Source: Methanomassiliicoccales archaeon (GTDB lineage Archaea > Thermoplasmatota > Thermoplasmata > Methanomassiliicoccales > UBA472). Taken from it: a stretch of DNA of 64,000 nucleotides. Under the pieces are notes generated by a model. The model did not search any database and was not told the origin of the DNA. It worked only from the letters and a program-made list of their open reading frames with translations. Positions 23,918 to 34,039 of this stretch are shown here, piece after piece. Location: positions 1,097,957-1,161,956 of the forward strand of contig CP058896.1 of assembly GCA_013415865.1 (NCBI GenBank), written 5' to 3'. Both the position numbers and the translations under genes were made by a program. The stretch's first letter is position 1. Each line of letters begins with the position of its first letter.

Positions 23918-26659
23918 TCAATCCCAGAACCTCTTGGTCTTGGCATAATTGATCTCCGCTGCAAGTATGTCCCTCAGGAGGTCGTCCTCGTCCTTGTGAA
24001 AGGAGCCCAACACCCTAGCTGCCGTGTCAGGGCCCACACCCCTGCCGGCCAAGGCCATCATCGCCTTCTTACCCTTTGAGGATACAAGGGAGGCGCTCTT
24101 GTAAAGCCGGGCGATCTCCTTCTTCTCCTCATCCGTCGGCTCCTTTTTCCTGATAAGTCTGATATTGTCCTTATTGTAGGAGCTGAGCGCAGCTATCATC
24201 GTCCCCCCACAGTTCTGGCAGAGGATACGTTTGGGCGCCTCCTTAGGCCTTAACCGGAACTGATGGCCACAATTTAGACAGGACATGTACATGAGCTCAT
24301 CCTCCAATCTCTTCTTCAATGCCATCAGAATGGAGCGGTCCGCCCTCTGGGGGGTGATCAGCTCCTTGGAGTGCTGCAGGCCCGCCCTTCCCATCGGGGT
24401 AAGACCGCATACCTTGATCTCGAGGTCTCCAGTCCATATCCTGTTGACGACATCGACGGTGGAGTCCATGTCCATGTCCTCCCATAACACCTTATCGACC
24501 GCCTCATCGAAAAGGGGCGTCCCGTCGTAGGCCTCAACGAGCCTGGTGAAGTTGATGTTCCTGTAATCGGCATCCTTCTCGACCGCCCCGAACTTCTTTG
24601 CGACATACACGAAACGCCACCTGAGATGGCTGGAGTTCTTTATGACCATCCTTATAAGGGACTCCACGGTGCTTGGCCTTATGGAGCGGACCGTATCGAT
24701 CAACACCTCGGGGCTGACGTCCCTTGGCAGGTCAAGGATGATCCTATAGGGGTCGGTGGTTACACCGATGCTCTCTCCCAGTCTTGCGGACAATAACGTC
24801 GAGAGCATCTTGGCCATCGTCTCGTTGACCTTTGTCCCGAAGCAGGAGTTGATTATCGTCATCTTCTTTCCCATCTCGATGGTAACGAGCTTATCGGTAG
24901 GGATGGGACCAGACGACCCCTGCTCCTGAATATACCTTCTCAGCGCCTCGTTTGCCTGTGGGTCACCAGAATATCCTTCGGTGACACCTTCCCTGCGGAG
25001 CCTCCCCACCTCCTGTGCGACGCTATAGGGGACAGGTATGTCCTCGCCTGCCCAGGAGGGGATAGAACCTATGTCCTTGACCTGCTCGACGAGGAGCTCG
25101 TCCTCTCTTACCTCGATTATCCGCCAGCTCCTTCCTCTGGTTATGAACGTTGCATAAGGCTCTGCGAAGGCCACCACGAAGCTCTCATCGAGCGTCCCGA
25201 CGACCGACCTGGTACCCAGGTCCCTGACAAGGTAGGTCCTTTCATCGGGGATCATCGAGATGTTGTCATAGAAATATTTTCTTCCCCTTGCCGACCGCCT
25301 GAAATCATTCTCATTGACAAAGAGAAGCCCTATCGACCCTAATAGGGTGAGCACCGCATCGAACTTCTCCCTTTCGAGGTTCATGAAAGGGTAGGACCTC
25401 TTTATTGTCACGAACGCATCATGCTTCCTCACCTGACCGACCATTGCCATGGCGACCAGCTGATTTGCCAGCACCGTCATCGGGTTCTCCCTGACGCGCA
25501 TCGGCTCCAGCTCTTCCGCCAAAGCCTTTCGGACAATGACCAGGCTCTCGGCGATCTCGTCTGGATTGGATGCTACGATCGCGCCCTCAGATCTCTCCCC
25601 GACCCTGTGCCCTGCCCTTCCCATCCTTTGGATGAGCCTCGCCACCTGCCTGGGGGAGTTGTATTGTATGGCGAAGTCTGCGCTGCCGATGTCGATCCCG
25701 AGCTCAAGGGAGGATGTGCAGATGAGGCCCTTCAACCTCTCCGCCTTGAAATCATCCTCCATCTCGATCCTGATCTCCTTGGAGAGGGAGCCGTGGTGGA
25801 CACCGACCTTGAAATCCTCGTCCCAGATGTGGTACCTTGCCGCCAGGGCCTCTGCGGTGTCCCTTGTGTTCACGAAGAGCAATGTGGACCGGTGAGAATC
25901 GATGATCTCACGGCATCTTCTCATGCACGACACAAGCTGAGGGTCTGATTGCAAGGTCCCGGCCAGGTCCCTGTCGGCATCGGTCACCTCCGGGCACTGG
26001 ACGCTGAGGCTCATCTGCTTTGAGACCTGCGCCCTGACGACATCGACCTCCCGTTCTGCACCACCAAGGTACCCGGCCACGGTCGAGACGCTGCCCACGG
26101 TCGCCGATAGCCCGATCCTTTGGAACTCACCTGCCAGGTCCACCAATCTTTCTAGAGCGATGGCGAGCTGTGCCCCCCTTTCATCGTCCGTCAGCTCATG
26201 TATCTCGTCGACGACGACATAACGCACATTGGCAAGATGCGCTCTCAGGTTCCTACCGGTGAACATCACCTGAAGGGTCTCTGGCGTGGTGATAAGGATG
26301 TCGGGGGCCTGTTTTGATTGTCTCTGCCTCTCTGATTGGGATGTATCCCCATGGCGGACAGCCACGTTGATGTCAAGGGCATCCCCGAACTCTTCGAGCC
26401 TCTTGAGCATGTCCCGGTTCAAAGCCCTTAAGGGTGTGATATAAAGGCATTGGATCCCTTTACCTGGTGCGGTGAGCATCTTATGTATGACCGGCAGCAT
26501 CGCCGCCTCCGTCTTACCGATGCCCGTTGGGGCGACGAGCAGCACATGCCTTCCTTCCAGTATCTTTGGTATGGCGTCCCTTTGTGGGCCGGTCGGCTCG
26601 TGAATGTTCTTCTCTTTCAATACCGCCCTTATGCGGGGGTCCAATCTCTCGAATACCAT
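23918..26659 (-). CDS. lhr: Lhr-type DEAD/DEAH helicase
   Basis: A superfamily 2 helicase of about 913 residues related to archaeal Lhr/ASH-Ski2, implicated in DNA repair and replication-fork processing. Motifs in order: GPQRDAIP (Q-like), LLVAPTGIGKTEAAMLP (I), YITPLRAL (Ia), TTPETLQ (Ib), VVDEIHEL (II), GLSATVG (III), LLFVNTRDTAE (IV), SSLELGID (V) and QRMGRAGHR (VI). A long Lhr-core C-terminal region follows, with a four-cysteine zinc ribbon (CLNCGH ... CQNCGG) about 100 residues from the end and a final helix-hairpin-like stretch. ATG 26659 has GGAG upstream; an in-frame ATG 24 codons earlier lacks one. Confidence 0.9.
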   Translation of the reverse strand: MVFERLDPRIRAVLKEKNIHEPTGPQRDAIPKILEGRHVLLVAPTGIGKTEAAMLPVIHKMLTAPGKGIQCLYITPLRALNRDMLKRLEEFGDALDINVAVRHGDTSQSERQRQSKQAPDILITTPETLQVMFTGRNLRAHLANVRYVVVDEIHELTDDERGAQLAIALERLVDLAGEFQRIGLSATVGSVSTVAGYLGGAEREVDVVRAQVSKQMSLSVQCPEVTDADRDLAGTLQSDPQLVSCMRRCREIIDSHRSTLLFVNTRDTAEALAARYHIWDEDFKVGVHHGSLSKEIRIEMEDDFKAERLKGLICTSSLELGIDIGSADFAIQYNSPRQVARLIQRMGRAGHRVGERSEGAIVASNPDEIAESLVIVRKALAEELEPMRVRENPMTVLANQLVAMAMVGQVRKHDAFVTIKRSYPFMNLEREKFDAVLTLLGSIGLLFVNENDFRRSARGRKYFYDNISMIPDERTYLVRDLGTRSVVGTLDESFVVAFAEPYATFITRGRSWRIIEVREDELLVEQVKDIGSIPSWAGEDIPVPYSVAQEVGRLRREGVTEGYSGDPQANEALRRYIQEQGSSGPIPTDKLVTIEMGKKMTIINSCFGTKVNETMAKMLSTLLSARLGESIGVTTDPYRIILDLPRDVSPEVLIDTVRSIRPSTVESLIRMVIKNSSHLRWRFVYVAKKFGAVEKDADYRNINFTRLVEAYDGTPLFDEAVDKVLWEDMDMDSTVDVVNRIWTGDLEIKVCGLTPMGRAGLQHSKELITPQRADRSILMALKKRLEDELMYMSCLNCGHQFRLRPKEAPKRILCQNCGGTMIAALSSYNKDNIRLIRKKEPTDEEKKEIARLYKSASLVSSKGKKAMMALAGRGVGPDTAARVLGSFHKDEDDLLRDILAAEINYAKTKRFWD

Positions 26660-26785
26660 TCCTGCTCCATTAGGAAGGGCATGGTTAATCAAAGGGGCTA
26701 ATAAACCCTGCGATGGACCGTCCTTGATCATTATGGTCTAGAAAATAATGACGGTGGAAGTGGTTTTGTTCCAATGGCCATGCGG

Positions 26786-27994
26786 TCAAGCCTTTTTCTC
26801 GGTAGCGACCTCGGTCTTTTTCTCCTCGACGACAGGATCGGTCGCCTGAAGGAGCAGCTCGGAGATGTCCATGACCTTGATGTTGGCGCCGATCTTCTTG
26901 GCACCCTGTGAAAGGTTCAGCACGCAGAACGGACACGAGGTGACTAGCAGTTCCGCTCCGGTATCGACCGCTTCCTTGACCCTCTCCGCTGCAATGTTCA
27001 CCGCGAAATCGTTGTTGGCCGACTTGAACCCCCCGCCCGCCCCGCAGCATCTTGAATCCATCTTGACATGTTTCATCTCGATGAACTCGATACCAGGGAC
27101 CGCCTTGATGCACTCCCTCGGCTCATCGAACACATGTGCATGTCGACCAAGATGGCAAGGATCATGGTATGTGACCTTCGCTTTGATCTCCTTGGTGAAC
27201 TTCAACTTCTTGTCCTTGATCAACTGCGCGGCCATCTGGGTGAAGTGTTGGACCGGGAAAGGCGGGTTGGCATAGTAACGGCCATAATCATGAGAGGTGG
27301 TCTTGTAACAACCAGCGCAGGTCATGACCATCGATTGCGCGCCCATCCTTTCCGCCTTCGTAATATTGTTCTCTGCGAACTTGGCCGTCAGCTTGGTCTG
27401 TCCGGTACGGAGGGCTGGAGATGTGCAGCACCATTCCTTCTCTCCCAAAGTATTGAGGGTGACACCAGCACGATGCAGGACCGTGACCCCTGCCTTCGCA
27501 GGGGCGTTCATCCTGTACGACGCAGTACATCCAGCAAAGAAGATCGATTGGGGATTTGGGCTCTTAGGCACGTCCTTTGGCCACCAGGCAGCACGTTTCT
27601 CCATAGGTTCGTTGTAGGGGTTGCGCAGCTCCTCGAGCCTTTCACGTATCTGGACATGTGCGGGTAGCGGCCCTTTTCCTTGTTCCACGCACCATTCCCG
27701 GACTGTCTCCCAGAACTCAGCGAACTCGATGCTAACATGGCATACGGTCCAGCAACGGGCACAACCGGTGCACCAGTAGAGGGCGTTGATGAACTCATCA
27801 TCGATATCGACCTTCCTACCGAGCATCTGGTCGAGAACGGTCCTTTTCGCCAGCTGGTTCAAGTAGTATACCTTTCCGCGAGGGGAATTGGACTCCCAGG
27901 GGGATTGCTTATACGTGTCACATACCTGGACACAATATCCACACTGAAGACAAGCGGCCATGTCCCTTTGGATGCTCTTCGGAAGCTTCACCAT
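26786..27994 (-). CDS. HdrD-like iron-sulfur protein (two CCG domains)
   Basis: A 402-residue soluble redox protein with the layout of heterodisulfide reductase subunit D and GlpC-type proteins. Two N-terminal 4Fe-4S motifs are CLQCGYCVQVC (15-25) and CTGCARCWTVC. Two cysteine-rich CCG-type domains follow: GCTASY...WCCTS...CAGC and PCHLGRH...RCCGAGGG...CPFC. In HdrD these hold the noncubane clusters that cleave CoM-S-S-CoB. No HdrE, HdrA, HdrB or FAD-linked oxidase gene adjoins it, so its partner is unknown; it could equally serve a lactate- or glycolate-type oxidoreductase. The charged tail (VVEEKKTEVATEKKA) is unusual. HdrD itself is about 410 residues. Confidence 0.8.
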   Translation of the reverse strand: MVKLPKSIQRDMAACLQCGYCVQVCDTYKQSPWESNSPRGKVYYLNQLAKRTVLDQMLGRKVDIDDEFINALYWCTGCARCWTVCHVSIEFAEFWETVREWCVEQGKGPLPAHVQIRERLEELRNPYNEPMEKRAAWWPKDVPKSPNPQSIFFAGCTASYRMNAPAKAGVTVLHRAGVTLNTLGEKEWCCTSPALRTGQTKLTAKFAENNITKAERMGAQSMVMTCAGCYKTTSHDYGRYYANPPFPVQHFTQMAAQLIKDKKLKFTKEIKAKVTYHDPCHLGRHAHVFDEPRECIKAVPGIEFIEMKHVKMDSRCCGAGGGFKSANNDFAVNIAAERVKEAVDTGAELLVTSCPFCVLNLSQGAKKIGANIKVMDISELLLQATDPVVEEKKTEVATEKKA

Positions 27995-28186
27995 TTCATT
28001 ACCTCGATGAGATTCAGCACTACCTGAAACCGTTCGGTAGGATGTGGGATATGGATGGAAAACGAGTATAAATATCCTATGACGGAATGCATCAACACCC
28101 TTAAGAGATGAGCATCCAGATGAAAGGTTTCGACCTATTATTTAAATGTAATATTTATAATAAAAATACAAGGCCCCTTCTCTCTA

Positions 28187-28708
28187 TCAACCCTCCAAGA
28201 TCGGGGTGTACCCATACCAACTTCCTTCCATCCTGAGCATGTGCTCGTTCTCCTCGAGCAATCTCAAATGCCCCCTTTCAATATCCACCAGCTGCAAGAG
28301 CCTTCCCCTCACCTCTTCATCGATAGAGTCCTTGGCCGCGCTGGCGTACATATCGATGGACCTTCTCTCCACCTCCATCCCGACCTTCAAGACCTCCATC
28401 TCCTCTTTGATGGTGAGACATCTGTCGGTCGGCAAAGACATGAAGACCTTAGAAGGCTCTATACCGTAGCCGGTCAGGTCGACCCTTCTCTGTTCCACCT
28501 TGCCTCCGGTTATCCTTCGCACCTCATCTAGAATGACCTGCCTATGATGGGCCTCGTCCCTGGCAAGGCCTCTCATCAACGCCTTCCCGCCCTCCTCGGC
28601 CACACATTTTTCCAACCGATGATAGAACTCGATCCCGAACTCCTCTATGGCGATGGCCGCATAAAGCACCTCAAGCTCGTCCTTGCCTGACCCGATGGTT
28701 CTCGACAT
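28187..28708 (-). CDS. Ferritin-like/rubrerythrin-like diiron protein
   Basis: A 173-residue four-helix protein with two repeated carboxylate/histidine helices: AIAIEEFGIEFYHR with RDEAHHRQVILDEV, and GMEVERRSIDMYAS with DIERGHLRLLEEN. These are the E...ExxH pairs of the ferritin-like superfamily that bind two metal ions. There is no rubredoxin domain, so it resembles the rubrerythrin-like proteins involved in peroxide or oxygen defence in anaerobes. It stands alone on the minus strand, 478 bases downstream (in minus orientation, beyond an AT-rich gap) from the HdrD-like gene start. Confidence 0.8.
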   Translation of the reverse strand: MSRTIGSGKDELEVLYAAIAIEEFGIEFYHRLEKCVAEEGGKALMRGLARDEAHHRQVILDEVRRITGGKVEQRRVDLTGYGIEPSKVFMSLPTDRCLTIKEEMEVLKVGMEVERRSIDMYASAAKDSIDEEVRGRLLQLVDIERGHLRLLEENEHMLRMEGSWYGYTPILEG

Positions 28709-28797
28709 GCTCTAGTCCTTCCAGTGACAATCAGATGTGAACTATCGGTATTTCACTGTTGCTGAGATTGAAATATGGATGAGGAGATGAGGTCTGC

Positions 28798-30261
28798 ATG
28801 TCCTCGCCCAAGGACAAGAGGTATAAGTGGAAGGTCTTGGTCATCGCATGCATCGGGTCGATGATGGGCCCTCTGGACTCATCTATAATCGGTGTCTCTC
28901 TCCCAGAGATCTCCAGGAGCCTGAGCATGGACTATGCGAGCGTGATATGGGTTCCCACAGCCTATCTGGTCACGATAGCGTCACTTCTTCTGAGCGCAGG
29001 CCGACTTTCTGACATGAGGGGGAGGAAGTGGTTGTACATCGTTGGATTTGGAACGTTCACGCTAGGGTCGTTGGCGTGCAGCATCTCGATGGACGGTCCC
29101 CAGCTGATCGTTTCCAGGGTCGTTCAGGGTGTCGGTGGCGCCCTCATGATGGCAATTGCGCCGGCCATGATCACTGCGACATTCCCGAACGAGGAAAGGG
29201 GGAAGGCCTTAGGGATCAACGCGCTTTTCGTCTACCTCGGCCTGTCGTTCGGCCCACCTTTGGGGGGCCTCCTCACGAACGCATTTGGCTGGAGGTCGAT
29301 CTTCCTTGTGAACATTCCCATAGGGATCACGGTCATGGCCTTATCCGCCCTCGTCATTCAAGACGATTCAAGGCGCATAGAAGGGCGGTTCGACGTGAAA
29401 GGGGCCGCGCTGTTCTCGGTGGCGCTCATTTCTTTCCTCATCTCCCTGACGTTCGCCGAAGACATCGGTTGGACCTCCCCATTCATATTGATAGGTCTTT
29501 CCATCGCTCTACTGGCAGGGACAGCATATTGTATCGTCGAGGTCGGTCTTGGCGATAATGCGATGTTGAACTTCGCCCTCGTCACAAAGAACAGGCTGTT
29601 CGCGATGGCGAACCTGTCCGCGTTGATGAACTATACCGCATTCTTCGGAACGAGCTTCATAATCTCATTTTATCTGCAGAGGGTCTTAGGGGCCTCGCTC
29701 GTGGAAACGGGGGCGGTCCTTCTATCGATGCCCATCTCGATGGCCATCATAGCCCCCATGAGCGGGTGGCTTTCGGACAAATGGGGCTCTCGGGCGTTGG
29801 CGACGGGTGGGATGTTGCTGATGTCCATCGGCCTGTTGATGTTGTCCACCTTGAATGGCCAGAGCGATATTTGGACAGTGACCGTATTTTTAATAACCGT
29901 CGGCATCGGCATGGGAATGTTCGCCTCTCCGAACACCAGCGCTATAATGGGGAGCGTTAGGAAGGACCAGCTCGGTCAGGCATCTGGAACTTTGTCCACC
30001 ATGAGGACGGTGGGACAATCGCTCAGCCTGGTGGTGATGGGGGCCGTCATATCCGCCTTCTCCTCGCCGGACATCGTGACGTCGGTATTCAGAGGTTCGA
30101 TCGGTTCTACGGTGGAGCTTGAGGGGTTCATCGAGGGAATGAGGGCGGCGTTCTTGGTCTGTGCCTTCATCGGCCTGACCGGCGCACTTGTGTCCTCAGT
30201 GCGGGGAGGGACAGAGAACGTTGGTCTGGGGGTGGATGAAGTGAAGGGCAGGGCATCCTGA
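28798..30261 (+). CDS. MFS exporter, DHA2 (EmrB/QacA) family
   Basis: A 487-residue integral membrane protein with about 14 helices. The signature LDSSIIGVSLPEISRSL in helix 1 and GRLSDMRGRKWLYIVG in the 2-3 loop (motif A) mark the 14-helix drug:proton antiporter group. Motif C appears as GLSFGPPLGGLLTNAFGWRSIFLVNIPIG. It probably exports hydrophobic compounds or toxic ions at the expense of the proton gradient. ATG 28798 follows GATGAGGTCTGC. It is a single gene upstream of the membrane complex operon, with a TATA-like ATCATATATATGG between them. Confidence 0.9.
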   Translation: MSSPKDKRYKWKVLVIACIGSMMGPLDSSIIGVSLPEISRSLSMDYASVIWVPTAYLVTIASLLLSAGRLSDMRGRKWLYIVGFGTFTLGSLACSISMDGPQLIVSRVVQGVGGALMMAIAPAMITATFPNEERGKALGINALFVYLGLSFGPPLGGLLTNAFGWRSIFLVNIPIGITVMALSALVIQDDSRRIEGRFDVKGAALFSVALISFLISLTFAEDIGWTSPFILIGLSIALLAGTAYCIVEVGLGDNAMLNFALVTKNRLFAMANLSALMNYTAFFGTSFIISFYLQRVLGASLVETGAVLLSMPISMAIIAPMSGWLSDKWGSRALATGGMLLMSIGLLMLSTLNGQSDIWTVTVFLITVGIGMGMFASPNTSAIMGSVRKDQLGQASGTLSTMRTVGQSLSLVVMGAVISAFSSPDIVTSVFRGSIGSTVELEGFIEGMRAAFLVCAFIGLTGALVSSVRGGTENVGLGVDEVKGRAS

Positions 30262-30390
30262 TCATGACGTCGGTGCCAAGGTAAATCATATATATGGGAT
30301 CATGATTGCGTCCTCAGTCCTGTGACCCAATCGAAGATGAGGGTGTAAATGTCCTGGGCATGATCGCATAGTCCCAGCCCTCTCTGACGG

Positions 30391-32418
30391 GTGATACAAA
30401 CGAACGCTCAGATACTGTTCCAATCGATGATCGTGCTCTTAGGGATCGGTGGTCCGGTCTCCCTCTTGTTAAGGAGGAATGGACCATCGGTCGCTGTATC
30501 AGGGTCCGTCCTGTCCTTGATCTCATCGCTGTTGGGGATCGTGGTCTCATCGATCGTGATCATCGAGGGGCCGCTTGACCTTGGGTGGGAGATAAGCACG
30601 TTCTTTGGTGAATGGTCTCTTTCCCTTGACCCCCTTGGCGCCTTCTTCCTCCTTGTAATTTGCATTGTGATGGCGTGCGTCTCGGTGTATTCTATCGGCT
30701 ATATCAGAGAATATGAGGGGGTCTATGACATCGGTGTCCTAAGTGGGCTCTCGATCTTGTTCTTCCTCTCGTTGGTCCTCGTCGTATCATCCACCAATGT
30801 CATTCTTTTCCTGATATCCTGGGAGACCATGTCCATGGTCTCTTACCTGCTTGTGGTTTTTGAGAACAGAAAGAACAATGTGGTAAGTGCCGGGTACCTG
30901 TATCTCACCATGACGCATCTTGGCACCGCGGCGATGACCGTCGCTCTCCTGCTCATGGCCCATTATGCTGGTTCATATTCTTTCGAGGAGATGGCCGGTG
31001 GCCTTGATGGAATGCCTTTGGCCACGATGTCCGCTGTCTTTGTTCTGTTATTGATCGGTCTCGGCACCAAGGCGGGGATGGTGCCTCTGCATGTCTGGCT
31101 TCCGGCGGCCCATCCCGCGGCCCCCAGCAACATCTCGGCCCTCATGTCAGGGGTCATGGTCAAGATGGCACTTTTCATGATGGTCCGCTCATTCTTCGAC
31201 CTGCTCGTTCCGACCGAACATTGGTGGGGGCTGCTCGTGGTGCTGCTCGGTTGCATCTCTGCTCTGCTAGGGGTCCTCTACTCGCTCAAGGAGCGGGACA
31301 TCAAGTCGACCTTGGCATACTCGACGGTCGAGAACATGGGGATCATGCTGATAGGTCTTGGGACGGCCATGGTGTTCGCGTCCTATGGCCTGTCAGAACT
31401 TTCCGCATTCGCTTTGCTGGCCACTTTGTTCCATGCCTTGAATCATGCAATATTCAAGGCATTGCTCTTCATGGGGGCGGGGTCGGTGGCCCGTGCGACA
31501 CATACCCGCAACATGGAATCGATGGGCGGCCTGGCAAAAAGAATGCCCTATACCAGCGCCCTCACATTCTTAGGGCTGTTGTCCATGGCCGCCATGCCGC
31601 CGTTCGGCGGGTTCGTCAGCGAATGGCTCCTATTCCAGTCCCTGATCCAGTCCGTAAGTGTTCCAGATGTACCGATAAAAATGTTGATGTCCGTATCGAT
31701 AGCAGTGCTCGCCATTACTGGAGCATTGGCGGTATCAATGGCGGTGCGCCTTTTCAGCTCCACCTTCCTCGCGCGGCCAAGGACCGAGGCGGCCGAAAGG
31801 GCGCACGAATCCCCTCGGTCCATGGTCCTGGGGATGGCATTCCTTGCTACGCTGTGCATAGCATTTGGCGTGCTCTCATTATGGGCGGTAAACTTTATTG
31901 ACAACGTGACCTCCTCTGTCCTTGGCGTCAGCATCGGGTCCGATATAGCCGAAGGGCTTACGCTCAGATCGACCGATGAAGGATTCGCCTCCATGGCCCC
32001 ATCGTTGATCGCGGTCCTCCTGGTGACATCGGCGGCCATCGCATGGACGGCGGCCTATACGATCACGAAGGGCTGGAAGGAGAGGATATCTGGGACGTGG
32101 GATTGTGGCACACCTCTAGGTCCTCGCAATGAATATACGGCCACCGGCACGGCTGACCCGATAGTCCGCGTCTTCAATACCGTCTATAAGCCGAGGAGCG
32201 AACTGAGGACAGAACCATCCGCATCTCCTTTGATCAAGAAGAGGTTGTTCTATGAGATACAGTTCATCGACATTTTTGAGAAATACCTCTACAGGCCAGT
32301 CGCAAAATCGTTCATTGCCATAGCCAAAAGATTGAGCATCATACAGGCTGGAAGCATCCAGGCATATCTATCTTACATCTTCGTGATGCTCGTGGCCCTT
32401 TTGTTGCTGTTCAGGTGA
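30391..32418 (+). CDS. hyfB: HyfB/HycC-like antiporter-type subunit of Ehr complex
   Basis: A 675-residue membrane protein of the Mrp-antiporter/NuoL family with about 16 helices. The core signature GMVPLHVWLPAAHPAAPSNI carries conserved histidines, and lysine-bearing helices (ALMSGVMVKMALFMMV; THLGT) form the ion pathway. A C-terminal extension includes the RNEYTATGTADPIVRVF segment typical of HyfB/HycC. It is the first gene of a seven-gene operon in the order hyfB-C-E-F-G-H-I. The start GTG 30391 is the most upstream possible because an in-frame TGA precedes it; ATG 30427 is an alternative. It probably translocates H+ or Na+. Confidence 0.85.
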   Translation: MIQTNAQILFQSMIVLLGIGGPVSLLLRRNGPSVAVSGSVLSLISSLLGIVVSSIVIIEGPLDLGWEISTFFGEWSLSLDPLGAFFLLVICIVMACVSVYSIGYIREYEGVYDIGVLSGLSILFFLSLVLVVSSTNVILFLISWETMSMVSYLLVVFENRKNNVVSAGYLYLTMTHLGTAAMTVALLLMAHYAGSYSFEEMAGGLDGMPLATMSAVFVLLLIGLGTKAGMVPLHVWLPAAHPAAPSNISALMSGVMVKMALFMMVRSFFDLLVPTEHWWGLLVVLLGCISALLGVLYSLKERDIKSTLAYSTVENMGIMLIGLGTAMVFASYGLSELSAFALLATLFHALNHAIFKALLFMGAGSVARATHTRNMESMGGLAKRMPYTSALTFLGLLSMAAMPPFGGFVSEWLLFQSLIQSVSVPDVPIKMLMSVSIAVLAITGALAVSMAVRLFSSTFLARPRTEAAERAHESPRSMVLGMAFLATLCIAFGVLSLWAVNFIDNVTSSVLGVSIGSDIAEGLTLRSTDEGFASMAPSLIAVLLVTSAAIAWTAAYTITKGWKERISGTWDCGTPLGPRNEYTATGTADPIVRVFNTVYKPRSELRTEPSASPLIKKRLFYEIQFIDIFEKYLYRPVAKSFIAIAKRLSIIQAGSIQAYLSYIFVMLVALLLLFR

Positions 32419-32422
32419 TAGA

Positions 32423-33370
32423 TTGGATGACATAGTGCTCGATCCCCTTCTTGCGGTCCTACAGGCCCTTCTTATGCTCGGTCTATCCCCTTTGATGATC
32501 GGGATCATCCGAAAGGTCAAGGCCTGGTTCCAGAGCCGAAAGGGCCCCTCCGTGGTCCAACCATATTATGATATCATCAAGCTGTTCAGTAAGGAGACGA
32601 TAGTTCCAGACCAGGCCTCTTGGGTCTATCGGGTCGCCCCTTACGTAGGCCTGGCATCAGTGGTCGTGGCCGGCCTGTTGGTCCCATTCTTCACGACCCG
32701 CTCCTTGGGGTTCGTCGGGGACCTCATCGTGGTGATCTACCTCCTTGCGCTGTTCCGTTTTTTCATGGTGCTTGCAGGCTTGGACACTGGGAGCACATTT
32801 GGGGGGATGGGAAGCAGCAGGGAGCTCATGATATCTGCGATAGTCGAACCGACAATGCTCATGGCCATCTTCACCATGGCGCTTATTACCGGAACAACAA
32901 CGTTATCATCAATATCTGAGGCCTTGGCCGTCAATGGTCTTGAACTGGTACGACCGGCCCTTTTCCTTGCCACGGCCGCATTCTTCATCTCGCTCCTTGC
33001 GGAGAACGCCCGCATCCCGTTCGATAACCCAGCGACCCATCTGGAGCTCACCATGGTCCATGAGGGGATGATACTGGAGTATTCCGGGAAGGACCTTGCG
33101 TTCATGGAGATGGCCTCTTGGATGAAACTGATGCTTTTCTCGACCATACTGTCTAATGTTTTTATCCCATGGGGGGTGGCGACCGATCTCAGCCTGGTCG
33201 CCATTGCAATAGGGCTCACGGCCATCCTGGTGAAGGTCCTGCTGATCTCGCTGGTCGTGGCGCTGATCGAGTCAGGGATGGCGAAGATGAGATTGTTCAG
33301 GATCCCCAACCTATTGACAATGTCCTTCATATTGGCCCTACTGGCGGTGACATCATATTACATATTGTGA
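32423..33370 (+). CDS. hyfC: HyfC/HycD-like (NuoH-type) membrane subunit
   Basis: A 315-residue, eight-helix protein that anchors the soluble arm of the complex. Conserved features are KAWFQSRKGPSVVQPYYDIIKLFSKE (the HycD/NuoH loop contacting the hydrogenase-like module) and AENARIPFDNPATHLELTMVHEGMILEYSG with its conserved acidic residues. Start is TTG 32423, directly preceded by AGGTGAT. Four bases separate it from the hyfB-like stop. In related group 4 complexes this subunit couples electron transfer in the large/small subunit pair to ion movement in the antiporter subunits. Confidence 0.88.
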   Translation: MDDIVLDPLLAVLQALLMLGLSPLMIGIIRKVKAWFQSRKGPSVVQPYYDIIKLFSKETIVPDQASWVYRVAPYVGLASVVVAGLLVPFFTTRSLGFVGDLIVVIYLLALFRFFMVLAGLDTGSTFGGMGSSRELMISAIVEPTMLMAIFTMALITGTTTLSSISEALAVNGLELVRPALFLATAAFFISLLAENARIPFDNPATHLELTMVHEGMILEYSGKDLAFMEMASWMKLMLFSTILSNVFIPWGVATDLSLVAIAIGLTAILVKVLLISLVVALIESGMAKMRLFRIPNLLTMSFILALLAVTSYYIL

Positions 33371-33379
33371 GGTGATCAG

Positions 33380-34039
33380 ATGAGCAGTGAGATCTTCGTC
33401 GACGCTATCAACGGCCTTGGGGCGGTCGTCCTTTTGACCTCGATATTCTTGGTAGCCAGCAAACGGATGGTCTCATTTGTCAGGACCTTTGCGGTCCAAT
33501 CTTTGGCGTTAGGGCTTTTCGCCGCCATTGTGGCGTACCATATGGGCGCAGACCACATCTACATCGTCGCCGTACTCACGATAGCGCTCAAGGCCCTGAT
33601 CATCCCAACTTTCTTGACGCGTACAATAGAACGGATCCATGTGAAAAGGGAGATCGAGCCATTGGTCGGGGTCCCGATGTCGCTTCTGATTTGCGGGGGC
33701 CTCGCCTTCGTGGGGTATTATGTCTCCGAACCGATAATAGCAGGTGGGAACGCGATAACGAAGAACTGCTTCGCGATATCATTGGCCGTGGTCCTGATAG
33801 GTCTCTTCCTGATGATATCAAGAAAGAAGGCCATGACCGAGATCATCGCCATCCTTGTCATCGAGAACGGGTTATTCCTAGGGGCAATATCGATCGCATA
33901 TGGCATGCCCCTAATTGTGGAGATAGGCATCTTCTTTGATGTTCTCGGGGCGGTCCTGATCATGGGCATCTATGCCTTCAAGATAAATCAGACGTTCGAG
34001 ACATTGGACACGTCTTTCATGAGGAGGCTGAGGGACTAA
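33380..34039 (+). CDS. hyfE: HyfE-like membrane subunit
   Basis: A 219-residue membrane protein with about six helices. The N-terminal segment includes SKRMVSFVRTFAVQSLALG and the middle ALKALIIPTFLTRTIERI, typical of HyfE, which corresponds to a NuoK/MrpC-like part of formate-hydrogenlyase-type complexes. GAGGTGATCAG precedes ATG 33380. The stop overlaps the next start by one base (TAATG). HyfD, present in E. coli hyf, is missing here. Confidence 0.82.
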   Translation: MSSEIFVDAINGLGAVVLLTSIFLVASKRMVSFVRTFAVQSLALGLFAAIVAYHMGADHIYIVAVLTIALKALIIPTFLTRTIERIHVKREIEPLVGVPMSLLICGGLAFVGYYVSEPIIAGGNAITKNCFAISLAVVLIGLFLMISRKKAMTEIIAILVIENGLFLGAISIAYGMPLIVEIGIFFDVLGAVLIMGIYAFKINQTFETLDTSFMRRLRD

